From contig JABSPG010000207.1 of assembly GCA_013214445.1 (NCBI GenBank), forward strand, positions 1-6,977: a stretch of 6,977 bases of DNA, read 5' to 3'. Below are positions 1 through 6,382 of the stretch, one piece after another. A program made the position numbers and the translations under genes. This DNA comes from Ekhidna sp. Its GTDB lineage: Bacteria; Bacteroidota; Bacteroidia; Cytophagales; Cyclobacteriaceae. The notes beneath the pieces are model-generated. The model worked only from the letters and a program-made list of their open reading frames with translations, was not told where the DNA came from and did no database searches. The stretch's first letter is position 1. Each line of letters opens with the position of its first letter.

Positions 1-546
1 CCTCACCCCAAACAGCACATTAGAACTATTTAATTCTGCTGAGAAGATATTTGTGGTGTTTTCTCCAAAAGAGTCATCGACAGTCTGTCTGGAAAATATA
101 ACAGAACCAACGCTTGCTACCAATGACCATTTATTATTGATAAAATAATGAAACCTCGGTCTAAAGGTTAGGGCTAAGTTCCTTAAATCTGTTTCCCCTC
201 CATCAAACTCAAATTTTCCAAAACCATACGACCCAGCATAGAAGGTTGCAAAATAGATTCTTTCATTAAGTTCAAAGAACCTCTCATACCCAACAATAAT
301 TGAGGAATTGTTCACCTTGATGTCTGGATCACTCTTTTGATAGGAATGTCCGAATCCTACAAAGAATACAGAGTTTTCAGAGGCACTAAATCCAACAATG
401 GGCTGAACAAATACCTGATCATTGCCATCAGTGAAACTAGAAGAGAAGCTAAGATCAATAACCTTAACTCCTTCATTGAACTGCGCGTAGGAAATAGAAG
501 AGAGAGATATGAAACAAAGTAATAAGCTGTTTCTCATAGTTGTCAT
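1..546 (-). CDS. Secreted outer-membrane beta-barrel-like protein, C-terminus cut by window edge
   Basis: A frame on the minus strand is open for 182 codons from an ATG at 546 to the left edge. The N-terminus (MTTMRNSLLLCFISLSSISYAQ, here split as MTTMRNSLLL / CFISLSSISYAQ) is a good signal peptide with likely cleavage after SYA, just before Gln, as is common in Bacteroidota. The mature part is rich in alternating aromatic/hydrophobic and polar residues with short turns (for example VQPIVGFSASENSVFFVGFG and RIYFATFYAGSYGFGKFEF), the pattern of amphipathic outer-membrane beta-strands. It resembles the general Bacteroidota small-barrel families with a 'PxVGYF...NxxxxxGxG' rhythm. A second in-frame ATG at 537 is an equally possible start. 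The gene lies 56 bp downstream of the VWA gene on the same strand with no visible terminator between them, so co-transcription is plausible. I cannot name a specific substrate or family; a soluble beta-sandwich is less likely but possible. Confidence 0.75.
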   Translation of the reverse strand, partial: MTTMRNSLLLCFISLSSISYAQFNEGVKVIDLSFSSSFTDGNDQVFVQPIVGFSASENSVFFVGFGHSYQKSDPDIKVNNSSIIVGYERFFELNERIYFATFYAGSYGFGKFEFDGGETDLRNLALTFRPRFHYFINNKWSLVASVGSVIFSRQTVDDSFGENTTNIFSAELNSSNVLFGVR

Positions 547-602
547 GTTTAAGATTGGACAATTAAAGTAAGCGCAACATTAGTAAAAATATGAGAGATG
601 AC

Positions 603-2420
603 TTACTGTTGCTCCTTATGCAAGGATCTGGTAAGCTCAACCAATTCAATAAACTCGGCGCGATAACCAAACTCGTCCACGCCACGTGAACCTCTTGCAA
701 GATTAAGTACATCAAGATAAGAGAGGTCATTTCGATATTCGGACTCCCTTAGCATCATCCCAAAACCAGCCACTGCCATTGACCATTGTAAATTTTGATC
801 TGCCTTACCGACATTATTTTTCACGACATGAGCAATTAACTTACTGGAAGTTCCTTGAGGTTCTTTGTATCTGAACTTCACCGTCATAAGTTCATCCGTA
901 CTTGCTTCAAGTACACCCCCAGAACGCTGATACTTGAGCGGATCGATATCCTTTACAAATTCACTCTCCACCCCCACAGGAATGATCTCGTAAAGTGCAG
1001 TGACCGTGTGCCCACTTCCTAGTTCACCGGCATCCTTTTTATCGTCATTGAAGTCTTCATTATTCAACTTTCTGTTTTCATACCCGATCAGTCGGTAGGC
1101 TTGTACCACCGCCGGATTAAATTCTACCTGGATTTTTACATCTTTTGCGATGGTGAACATGGTGCCGCCGAACTCATTGACTAATACTTTTTTTGCCTCC
1201 TTCATTGTATCGATATAGGCATAGTTTCCATTACCCTTATCTGCCAAAATTTCCATTTTTGAATCTTTGTAATTTCCCATCCCGAACCCAAGCACAGTCA
1301 AGAACACGCCTTCATCTCTTTTCTCCTCAATGAGTCTTTCCATGGCGGCATTGCTAGATGCTCCGATATTGAAGTCACCATCTGTTGCAAGTACAACTCG
1401 ATTATTTCCACCTTCCACAAAATGTTGCTTCGCTAGCTTATATGCTAACTTAATACCAGCCCCTCCCGCAGTTGATCCCCCAGCCTGCAATGCATCCAGC
1501 GCTTCCATTATTTTCTTTTTGTCAGTACCATCGGTAGGCTCCAGAACTACACCGGCTGCTCCAGCATATACTACAATCGAAACTTTGTCTTGCGGTCGAA
1601 GCTCGTTCACCAAGAGCTTAAAGGCAGATTTCAATAAAGGCAATTTATTGGGGGCACTCATCGAACCAGAAACATCTAACAGAAAGACAATATTGGAAGC
1701 TGGCAATTCTTTCAAATCGATCTTCTTCCCTTGTAATCCCACTTGAGCGATTAAATGATCTTTGTTCCAAGGTGCTTTAGCCACCGAAGTATTTATTGAG
1801 AAAGGATCATCCCCTTTCGGATCATCATATTCGTAGTTGAAGTAATTAATCATTTCTTCTACTCGAACTGCATCTTTTGGGGGCAACTGACCATTGTTGA
1901 TGAACCTTCTTAAGTTGCTGTATGACGCTGCATCAACGTCTATAGAAAATGTAGAAAGTGCTTCATCTAAGACCTTCTTAAATCCATTTTCATGAATAGT
2001 CGCATACTCTTCCGTATTATGATACCTTTCGTTTTCAATGAAAATAGCATCCGATATGCTCATCTGTGCCAATGAATAGTTTAAAGCCCGCTTATCTGGT
2101 CGGCGGCCACCTGCAGTAATAACAACCTCTTGTAGCTTCACTCCTCCGATCAGCACAACATCGACGATTTTTTGACCTGCTACCTTAACCTCTTGGGTTT
2201 CAAAGCCTACAAAAGAAAAAACCAAAGTAGCATTCTCATCCTTTGTTTGGATTGAATAGAAACCGTTCAAATCTGTCGTTACTCCATCAATTGTCCCCTT
2301 TACCATCACATTGACACCAGGAAGTGTTTCTCCTGATTCATCATATACGGTACCATTCACATATTGTGATTTTCCTTGAAAAACCAATAAGGCTAATAGA
2401 AGAATTAGTAATTGTCTCAT
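603..2420 (-). CDS. YfbK-type von Willebrand factor A protein with N-terminal carboxypeptidase-regulatory-like domain
   Basis: A complete 605-residue exported protein. Residues 1-19 are a signal peptide (MRQLLILLLALLVFQGKSQ) without a lipobox Cys. Residues 20-90 are a carboxypeptidase-regulatory-like beta-sandwich (NGTVYDESGETLPGVNV..., VFSFVGFETQEV), followed by LQEVVITAGG at 96-105, the signature that precedes the plug in SusC-type receptors. Residues about 139-200 match the YfbK/VWA N-terminal region (LSTFSIDVDAASYSNLRRF, DAVRVEEMINYF). The VWA domain runs from about 241 to 420 with an intact metal-binding (MIDAS) site: D249-x-S251-x-S253, T317 and D347 in ATDG. The remainder to 600 fits the YfbK C-terminal domain (DUF3520). 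VWA domains bind protein ligands through a divalent metal; the ligand here is unknown, and an envelope location is inferred. The gene diverges from the sigma factor gene and shares its N-terminal module with the anti-sigma/TonB protein, suggesting one functional unit. The ATG start is set by the signal peptide. Confidence 0.92.
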   Translation of the reverse strand: MRQLLILLLALLVFQGKSQYVNGTVYDESGETLPGVNVMVKGTIDGVTTDLNGFYSIQTKDENATLVFSFVGFETQEVKVAGQKIVDVVLIGGVKLQEVVITAGGRRPDKRALNYSLAQMSISDAIFIENERYHNTEEYATIHENGFKKVLDEALSTFSIDVDAASYSNLRRFINNGQLPPKDAVRVEEMINYFNYEYDDPKGDDPFSINTSVAKAPWNKDHLIAQVGLQGKKIDLKELPASNIVFLLDVSGSMSAPNKLPLLKSAFKLLVNELRPQDKVSIVVYAGAAGVVLEPTDGTDKKKIMEALDALQAGGSTAGGAGIKLAYKLAKQHFVEGGNNRVVLATDGDFNIGASSNAAMERLIEEKRDEGVFLTVLGFGMGNYKDSKMEILADKGNGNYAYIDTMKEAKKVLVNEFGGTMFTIAKDVKIQVEFNPAVVQAYRLIGYENRKLNNEDFNDDKKDAGELGSGHTVTALYEIIPVGVESEFVKDIDPLKYQRSGGVLEASTDELMTVKFRYKEPQGTSSKLIAHVVKNNVGKADQNLQWSMAVAGFGMMLRESEYRNDLSYLDVLNLARGSRGVDEFGYRAEFIELVELTRSLHKEQQ

Positions 2421-2573
2421 GTCAATATATTTTGATCTGCCATTGAGATGCAGCCACTATTTAGATTCCATAAAGCAAATCCGAAAAATTTCTGAATCAG
2501 TTCATTAAACTCACCTGCATCTTGTCTTCCCGAAGAAAGAAGGGATATTTACACAGAGCATAAGTCATTCCTC
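2421..2573. promoter_or_regulatory. Divergent intergenic region between VWA gene and sigma factor gene
   Basis: This 153-bp gap separates two start codons pointing away from each other, so it should hold the promoters of both the VWA gene (minus) and the sigma/anti-sigma pair (plus). I looked on both strands for the Bacteroidota primary promoter pattern (TTG, then about 19 bp, then TAnnTTTG) and found no convincing copy. The nearest is a one-base-short TATTTTG at 2428-2434. That absence is compatible with one or both genes being read by an alternative sigma factor, perhaps the adjacent one, but this is inference. A short imperfect inverted repeat lies at 2480-2495, and a purine-rich stretch (AGAAAGAAGGGAT) at 2534-2546 lies too far upstream of the TTG start to be an ordinary ribosome binding site. 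Confidence 0.45.
2480..2495. repeat. Short imperfect inverted repeat in the divergent intergenic region
   Basis: TCCGAAA (2480-2486) and TTTCTGA (2489-2495) are inverted copies matching at 6 of 7 positions around a 2-bp AA centre. The site lies about 60 bp upstream of the VWA start and about 80 bp upstream of the sigma start, where an operator would be expected. A 16-bp AT-rich near-palindrome can easily occur by chance, so this is only a candidate. Confidence 0.18.
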
Positions 2574-3134
2574 TTGACATCCAACAAAGACATATCTCCT
2601 ACTGATGAATCTCTACTGGAGAGATATAGAGGCACTGGAAATTCTGAAATCATCGGTGAATTATATAACAGATATATGCACCTTGTGTATGGACTATGTC
2701 TAAAGTATCTCAAAAACAGAGAGGCAAGCGAAGATGCTGTCATGAGTATCTATGAGCAGATCAGCATGAAGTTACTAAACACAGAGGTCAAACACTTCAA
2801 AAGTTGGCTATACATGGTGTCCAAAAATCATTGTCTGATGTTGTTGCGTCAAAAGAATCCTGAGGTTGCAACAGAAATCTCTATGGAATTTGGAGAGGAT
2901 GTGCATCTCTATGAGGAGAAAGTAAGACTTGAAGCCGACCTTTCTGCATTAGAAAAGTGCATAGATAGACTTGGTCAGGATCAAAAAAAATGTGTGATAC
3001 AGTTCTTTCTGGAGAGGAAGAGCTATCAGGAGATTCATCAGATTTCAGGGTTAGATATGAAGAAGATCAAGAGTCACATTCAGAATGGAAAACGTAATTT
3101 GAAGATTTGCTTAGAGGCCAATAATGTCGCATAA
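2574..3134 (+). CDS. ECF-type (sigma-70 family) RNA polymerase sigma factor
   Basis: A 186-residue protein with the two-domain layout of extracytoplasmic-function sigma factors, which direct core RNA polymerase to a small regulon. Region 2 spans about residues 27-95 (ELYNRYMHLVYGLCLKYLKN, EDAVMSIYEQI, FKSWLYMVSKNHCLMLLRQK). Region 4 spans about 122-180 (ALEKCIDRLGQDQKKCVIQF, then the helix-turn-helix SYQEIHQISGLDMKKIKSHI and QNGKRNLK). The start is TTG at 2574. The frame is open upstream to a stop at 2493-2495 but has no ATG or GTG there, and the first internal ATG (Met35) would cut into region 2. The TTG start gives a normal N-terminus for the family (xDESLLERYRGTGNSEIIGELY). The gene overlaps the following anti-sigma/TonB gene by 11 bp, the usual arrangement for a sigma factor and its membrane-bound regulator. 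Which genes it controls cannot be seen; the divergent VWA gene and its own operon are the obvious candidates. Confidence 0.92.
   Translation: MTSNKDISPTDESLLERYRGTGNSEIIGELYNRYMHLVYGLCLKYLKNREASEDAVMSIYEQISMKLLNTEVKHFKSWLYMVSKNHCLMLLRQKNPEVATEISMEFGEDVHLYEEKVRLEADLSALEKCIDRLGQDQKKCVIQFFLERKSYQEIHQISGLDMKKIKSHIQNGKRNLKICLEANNVA
3113..3117 (+). promoter_or_regulatory. Shine-Dalgarno-like AGAGG before the anti-sigma/TonB start
   Basis: AGAGG lies 6 bp before the ATG at 3124 and inside the end of the sigma factor gene. It supports the chosen start and internal re-initiation on the same transcript. Most other genes here lack such a sequence, so this one stands out. Confidence 0.4.
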
Positions 3135-4500
3135 AAAAGACCACAATAAAAGAACTGAGCGGTATCTCAAAGGAGAAATGACTTCAAAAGAAGCTCATGA
3201 CTTTGAAAGAGAAACGTTGGACGATCCATTTGCTATGGAAGCAATAGAGGGTTTGGAATCCGAAGATCCGAATCAGGTAAGTAACGATATTAGACAACTT
3301 CAAAAGATAATTCTAAATCAAAAAAAAGCTGGATATCTCTGGATGCAAATTGCAGCTGTAATAGTACTAGTTCTAATAAGTTCAGGATTACTTTATTACC
3401 TCACAATTGACATCAAAAACACGCCTTTATCCTCTGAAATACGATCAAAAGAGAAAAGTACTCAAGCGATGGATACTTCTGACTCAAGCGCTATTATTCA
3501 GAATCAAGAGTTAATTGCAGAAAAAACTGCGGGAAAAATTGAAGATGAATTACAAGGTGATAGTGAAGAAGACTCTGAAGATTCAGAGATTTCCACCACA
3601 TCTGTAGCAGCGCAAGCGACCAGCAACTTAGATACGTATGCTGAAATTGAAGAGTTGGAGAAAGCTCTAACCTCTCAAAGTAAGAAATTAGAAACAGAGG
3701 TATCAGAAACTCAATCTAGTCAAGTAGCTATTATTGAGGAAGCCGACTTGGATGAGGTCGTTGTGAATTCCACTCCACTTGCAAACAATATTGAAAGTGA
3801 TGGAGCAGCGATTGTTATAGAAAAGCCTCAAAGAATATCCACCGCTAAGAAAGTGATGAGTACTGCAGGTAGCAGATCACAAGCAACAAGTACTATTGCT
3901 GAACAATCTGAAAGCCCAAACCAGAATATCATTCAAGGACGAATCACTGATGAAACCGGAGAATCACTCCCTGGGGTGAACATTGTCATAAAAGGGTCTA
4001 CGATCGGAGTAACCAGTGACTTGGATGGAAAGTACCAACTACCGAAAAGTAAGGATGCTGTTTTTGTCTATTCTTTTGTTGGCTTTGAGACACAGGAAAT
4101 CGCGGTAGGTTCTCGTTCCAATATTGATGTTGTAATGACAGGAGGATTGGAACTGCAAGAAGTTGTGGTAACCGCATATGGGAGTGAAGAATACAATAAT
4201 GCCGTGACTAGAGCAAAACCACTTGGCGGATTTAGAGCCTACAAAAAGTATCTTGAGAATAGTTTGAAATATCCTAAGGAAGCCAAAAGAGAAAAAATTG
4301 AAGGTGCAGTAGTTCTTGAACTCTTGATTAATTCACTAGGAAAGGTAGAGTCCATTACTGTGCTCAAAAGTCTAGGTTACGGTTGTGACAAGGAAGCCAA
4401 GCGGTTAGTCAAAGAAGGTGCTAGCTGGGAAGCTGCAAAAAGGGATGGAACGAACATTGAAGATACTGTGAAAGTGAAAGTGAAGTTTAACCTGGACTAA
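3124..4500 (+). CDS. Membrane anti-sigma-like / carboxypeptidase-regulatory-like / TonB C-terminal fusion protein
   Basis: A 458-residue single-span membrane protein. Residues 1-45 match the Bacteroidota anti-sigma-like N-terminus (RYLKGEMTSKEAHDFE, DDPFAMEAIEGLE), placed in the cytoplasm where it could hold the sigma factor. Residues 70-94 are one transmembrane helix. Residues 95-268 form a low-complexity periplasmic linker, very acidic at 140-155 (10 of 16 residues are D or E), with a short possible coiled coil near 175-193 and a LDEVVVNSTP motif at 209-218. Residues 269-340 are a carboxypeptidase-regulatory-like domain ending in LQEVVVTAYG (344-353). Residues about 380-458 are a TonB C-terminal domain (YPKEAKREKIEGAVVLELLI, GKVESITVLKS, CDKEAKRLVKEG, VKVKFNLD). 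TonB domains contact TonB boxes of outer-membrane receptors, so the protein may couple an outer-membrane event to release of the sigma factor. The family fits are from motif recognition; the signalling role is inferred. The linker lacks the Pro-rich character of classical TonB. The gene ends in a 4-bp tail-to-tail overlap with prmC. Confidence 0.88.
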   Translation: MSHKKDHNKRTERYLKGEMTSKEAHDFERETLDDPFAMEAIEGLESEDPNQVSNDIRQLQKIILNQKKAGYLWMQIAAVIVLVLISSGLLYYLTIDIKNTPLSSEIRSKEKSTQAMDTSDSSAIIQNQELIAEKTAGKIEDELQGDSEEDSEDSEISTTSVAAQATSNLDTYAEIEELEKALTSQSKKLETEVSETQSSQVAIIEEADLDEVVVNSTPLANNIESDGAAIVIEKPQRISTAKKVMSTAGSRSQATSTIAEQSESPNQNIIQGRITDETGESLPGVNIVIKGSTIGVTSDLDGKYQLPKSKDAVFVYSFVGFETQEIAVGSRSNIDVVMTGGLELQEVVVTAYGSEEYNNAVTRAKPLGGFRAYKKYLENSLKYPKEAKREKIEGAVVLELLINSLGKVESITVLKSLGYGCDKEAKRLVKEGASWEAAKRDGTNIEDTVKVKVKFNLD

Positions 4501-5333
4501 GGTCTTACAGCACTGATCATCCGATCTTTTCCTTGCATATCCTGATGAACTTCGATTTTCGAATAACCCAGATCACTTAACAGATCACTCGTCTTTTTAG
4601 AGAATTCCTCATGTATTTCGAAGTACAGTTTCCCTTTCTTCCTTAATGACTTGGTACCATATTTTGCAATAGCTCGATAAAAAATCAATGGATCTTCATC
4701 TGGTACAAATAGTGCCTTTTTAGGTTCATATTCCAAAACATTTGCACGCATATTCTTTTGATCCTGAAATGGGATATATGGTGGATTACTAACCAAAATA
4801 TCAAGTTCATCAACTGGTAACGGGTTAGTTAAAATATCACTTTCACTGAATAGAACTTCGGCCCCAAGAAGGTCACTGTTCTCTCTAGCAACTGTTAGCG
4901 CTTCTTTTGAAATATCCAACCCAAATACTTCTCCACCAGTCTCCAATGCTAACGTGATGGCAATGCAACCTGACCCTGTACCTACATCGAGAATCCTCGG
5001 CCTTTCCAGATCATTTTCCCAAATGATCAATTGACAGAGTTCTTCCGTTTCTGGGCGAGGAATCAAAGCACCTTTCCGGATTTTAAAAATTCTTCCGTAG
5101 AAATCGCAACGGCCAGTTACATATTGCAGCGGTTCTGATAAGAGCAATCTTTCAAGGAGTGATGAGAGCAGATCGAGATCTACGGCCTTTTTCTCAGCAA
5201 CCAGGATGTCTGCTTTGGAAATACCGAATACATCTTCAAGAAGAAAACATGAAATATTATCAGCCTCAGCGCTATCGTAAACTTTTTGGAGTGTTTTGGT
5301 TGTTTCTTGCCAAAGAACTTTAACATCTTGCAT
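4497..5333 (-). CDS. prmC: Peptide chain release factor N5-glutamine methyltransferase PrmC (HemK)
   Basis: A cytoplasmic S-adenosylmethionine-dependent enzyme that methylates the glutamine of the GGQ motif in release factors RF1 and RF2, improving translation termination. The family's landmarks are all present (numbered from the GTG at 5336; subtract one for the ATG start): QYVTG at 71-75 and the IPRPETE loop at 92-98, the SAM-binding DVGTGSGCIAI at 117-127, the catalytic NPPY at 184-187, LEYEPKKALF at 201-210 and KDRMI near the C-terminus. The N-terminal helical region (1-65) is the release-factor-binding part. Length is normal for the family. An adjacent GTG at 5336 immediately precedes the ATG at 5333; I chose the ATG. 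The gene diverges from ribD with only 23 bp between start codons, and its TAG stop interlocks with the TAA stop of the TonB gene. No fault is visible. Confidence 0.97.
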   Translation of the reverse strand: MQDVKVLWQETTKTLQKVYDSAEADNISCFLLEDVFGISKADILVAEKKAVDLDLLSSLLERLLLSEPLQYVTGRCDFYGRIFKIRKGALIPRPETEELCQLIIWENDLERPRILDVGTGSGCIAITLALETGGEVFGLDISKEALTVARENSDLLGAEVLFSESDILTNPLPVDELDILVSNPPYIPFQDQKNMRANVLEYEPKKALFVPDEDPLIFYRAIAKYGTKSLRKKGKLYFEIHEEFSKKTSDLLSDLGYSKIEVHQDMQGKDRMISAVRP

Positions 5334-5356
5334 CACATAGCGAAACTACACATTCG

Positions 5357-6382
5357 ATGAATGATCAGCATTACATGCGGCGAGCCTTAGAACTGGCAAA
5401 GAAGGGCTTGGGAAGCACCTCTCCAAATCCGATGGTTGGATGTGTGATTGTTCACAATGATTCAATTATCGGTGAAGGGTATACTAGCCCATACGGTGGC
5501 CCTCATGCCGAAGTAAATGCAATCAACTCTGTAAGGGATCAATCAGTGCTAAAAGATTCTACCGTCTATGTGACCTTAGAGCCATGTGCGCATTTTGGAA
5601 AGACCCCTCCTTGCTCCGATTTGCTTATCAGAAAACAAGTAAAGAAGGTGGTAATAGCATGTAGAGATCCTTTCGACCAAGTCGACGGAAAGGGAATAGA
5701 GAAACTAGATAAAGCTGGCATAGAAGTAAGCTTGGGAATGCTAGAACAGGAAGCTCGCGACATGAACAAGCGGTTCTTTACATCGATTGATAAGAATCGA
5801 CCTTATGTCATTTTGAAATGGGCTCAGACCATCGACGGATTTGTCGCACGTGAAAACTATGATTCAAAATGGATAAGTAACAGCTACTCCCGACAATTAG
5901 TGCATAAGTGGCGCACTGAAGAGGATGCTATTTTAGTCGGAAAAAACACTGCCGTTTACGATGATCCGGCCCTTACTGCAAGAGAATGGAATGGAAAAAA
6001 TCCAATCAGAGTGTTGCTAGACAGCAATCTTGAAGTAAAAAAAGACACTAAGCTTTTTGATCACTCTGCACCAACAATTATTCTTAACACCTTAGAAGAT
6101 AAAAAGGTGAACAATATTGAGTGGATCAAAACTGATATCACTAATCCATGGAGCGTATTGAAGCAGTTGCATGAACGAAAAATCAACTCAGTGATCGTCG
6201 AAGGAGGCTCACAAGTACTTAACTCATTTGTTAACGAAAATTGTTGGGATGAAGCACGGGTCTTTACTTCAAAAGAAAGTTTTAAAAAGGGTATAGCTGC
6301 ACCCAAATTAGAAGGACAAATTGTGACTGAGGAGTATATATTTGATGATCTATTAACCACTTACAGAAACGAAAATGGCTGA
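5357..6382 (+). CDS. ribD: Bifunctional riboflavin biosynthesis deaminase/reductase RibD
   Basis: It catalyses two consecutive steps of riboflavin synthesis in the cytoplasm: deamination of the diaminopyrimidine product of GTP cyclohydrolase II, then NADPH-dependent reduction of the ribosyl to a ribityl side chain. The N-terminal deaminase domain (about 1-145) has the zinc site H50-A-E52 and C77...C86 in PCAHFGKTPPC, with the substrate loop TSPNPMVG at 21-28. The reductase domain (about 148-335) shows RPYVILKWAQTIDGFVA, SRQLVHKWRTEEDAILVGKN, TAVYDDPALTAR and VEGGSQVLNSF (281-291). At 341 residues it is slightly shorter than the E. coli enzyme but complete. The start codon overlaps no other gene. 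There is no FMN riboswitch, as only 23 bp separate it from divergent prmC. It overlaps msrC by 8 bp and is probably co-translated with it. The other riboflavin genes are not in the window. Confidence 0.97.
   Translation: MNDQHYMRRALELAKKGLGSTSPNPMVGCVIVHNDSIIGEGYTSPYGGPHAEVNAINSVRDQSVLKDSTVYVTLEPCAHFGKTPPCSDLLIRKQVKKVVIACRDPFDQVDGKGIEKLDKAGIEVSLGMLEQEARDMNKRFFTSIDKNRPYVILKWAQTIDGFVARENYDSKWISNSYSRQLVHKWRTEEDAILVGKNTAVYDDPALTAREWNGKNPIRVLLDSNLEVKKDTKLFDHSAPTIILNTLEDKKVNNIEWIKTDITNPWSVLKQLHERKINSVIVEGGSQVLNSFVNENCWDEARVFTSKESFKKGIAAPKLEGQIVTEEYIFDDLLTTYRNENG

Noticed and set aside
337..522. 61-codon open frame on plus strand near the left edge
   Set aside because: It is antisense to the signal-peptide-bearing barrel-like frame, which is much better supported.
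1330..1746. 138-codon open frame on plus strand inside the VWA gene
   Set aside because: It lies opposite the conserved VWA domain, whose MIDAS residues are intact; the translation is Ser/Pro/Ala-rich with no recognisable domain, typical of an antisense shadow.
2549..2743. 64-codon minus-strand frame overlapping the sigma factor start
   Set aside because: Opposite conserved sigma region 2 and without any protein-like features.
5334..5336. GTG as the prmC start, one codon before the ATG
   Set aside because: The adjacent ATG is the simpler choice; the difference is one residue.
5341..5348. TAGTTTCG on the minus strand as a -7 box for prmC
   Set aside because: One mismatch to TAnnTTTG and no proper TTG at the right distance; too weak to annotate.
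5566..5769. 67-codon minus-strand frame inside ribD
   Set aside because: Antisense to the RibD zinc-site region; shadow.
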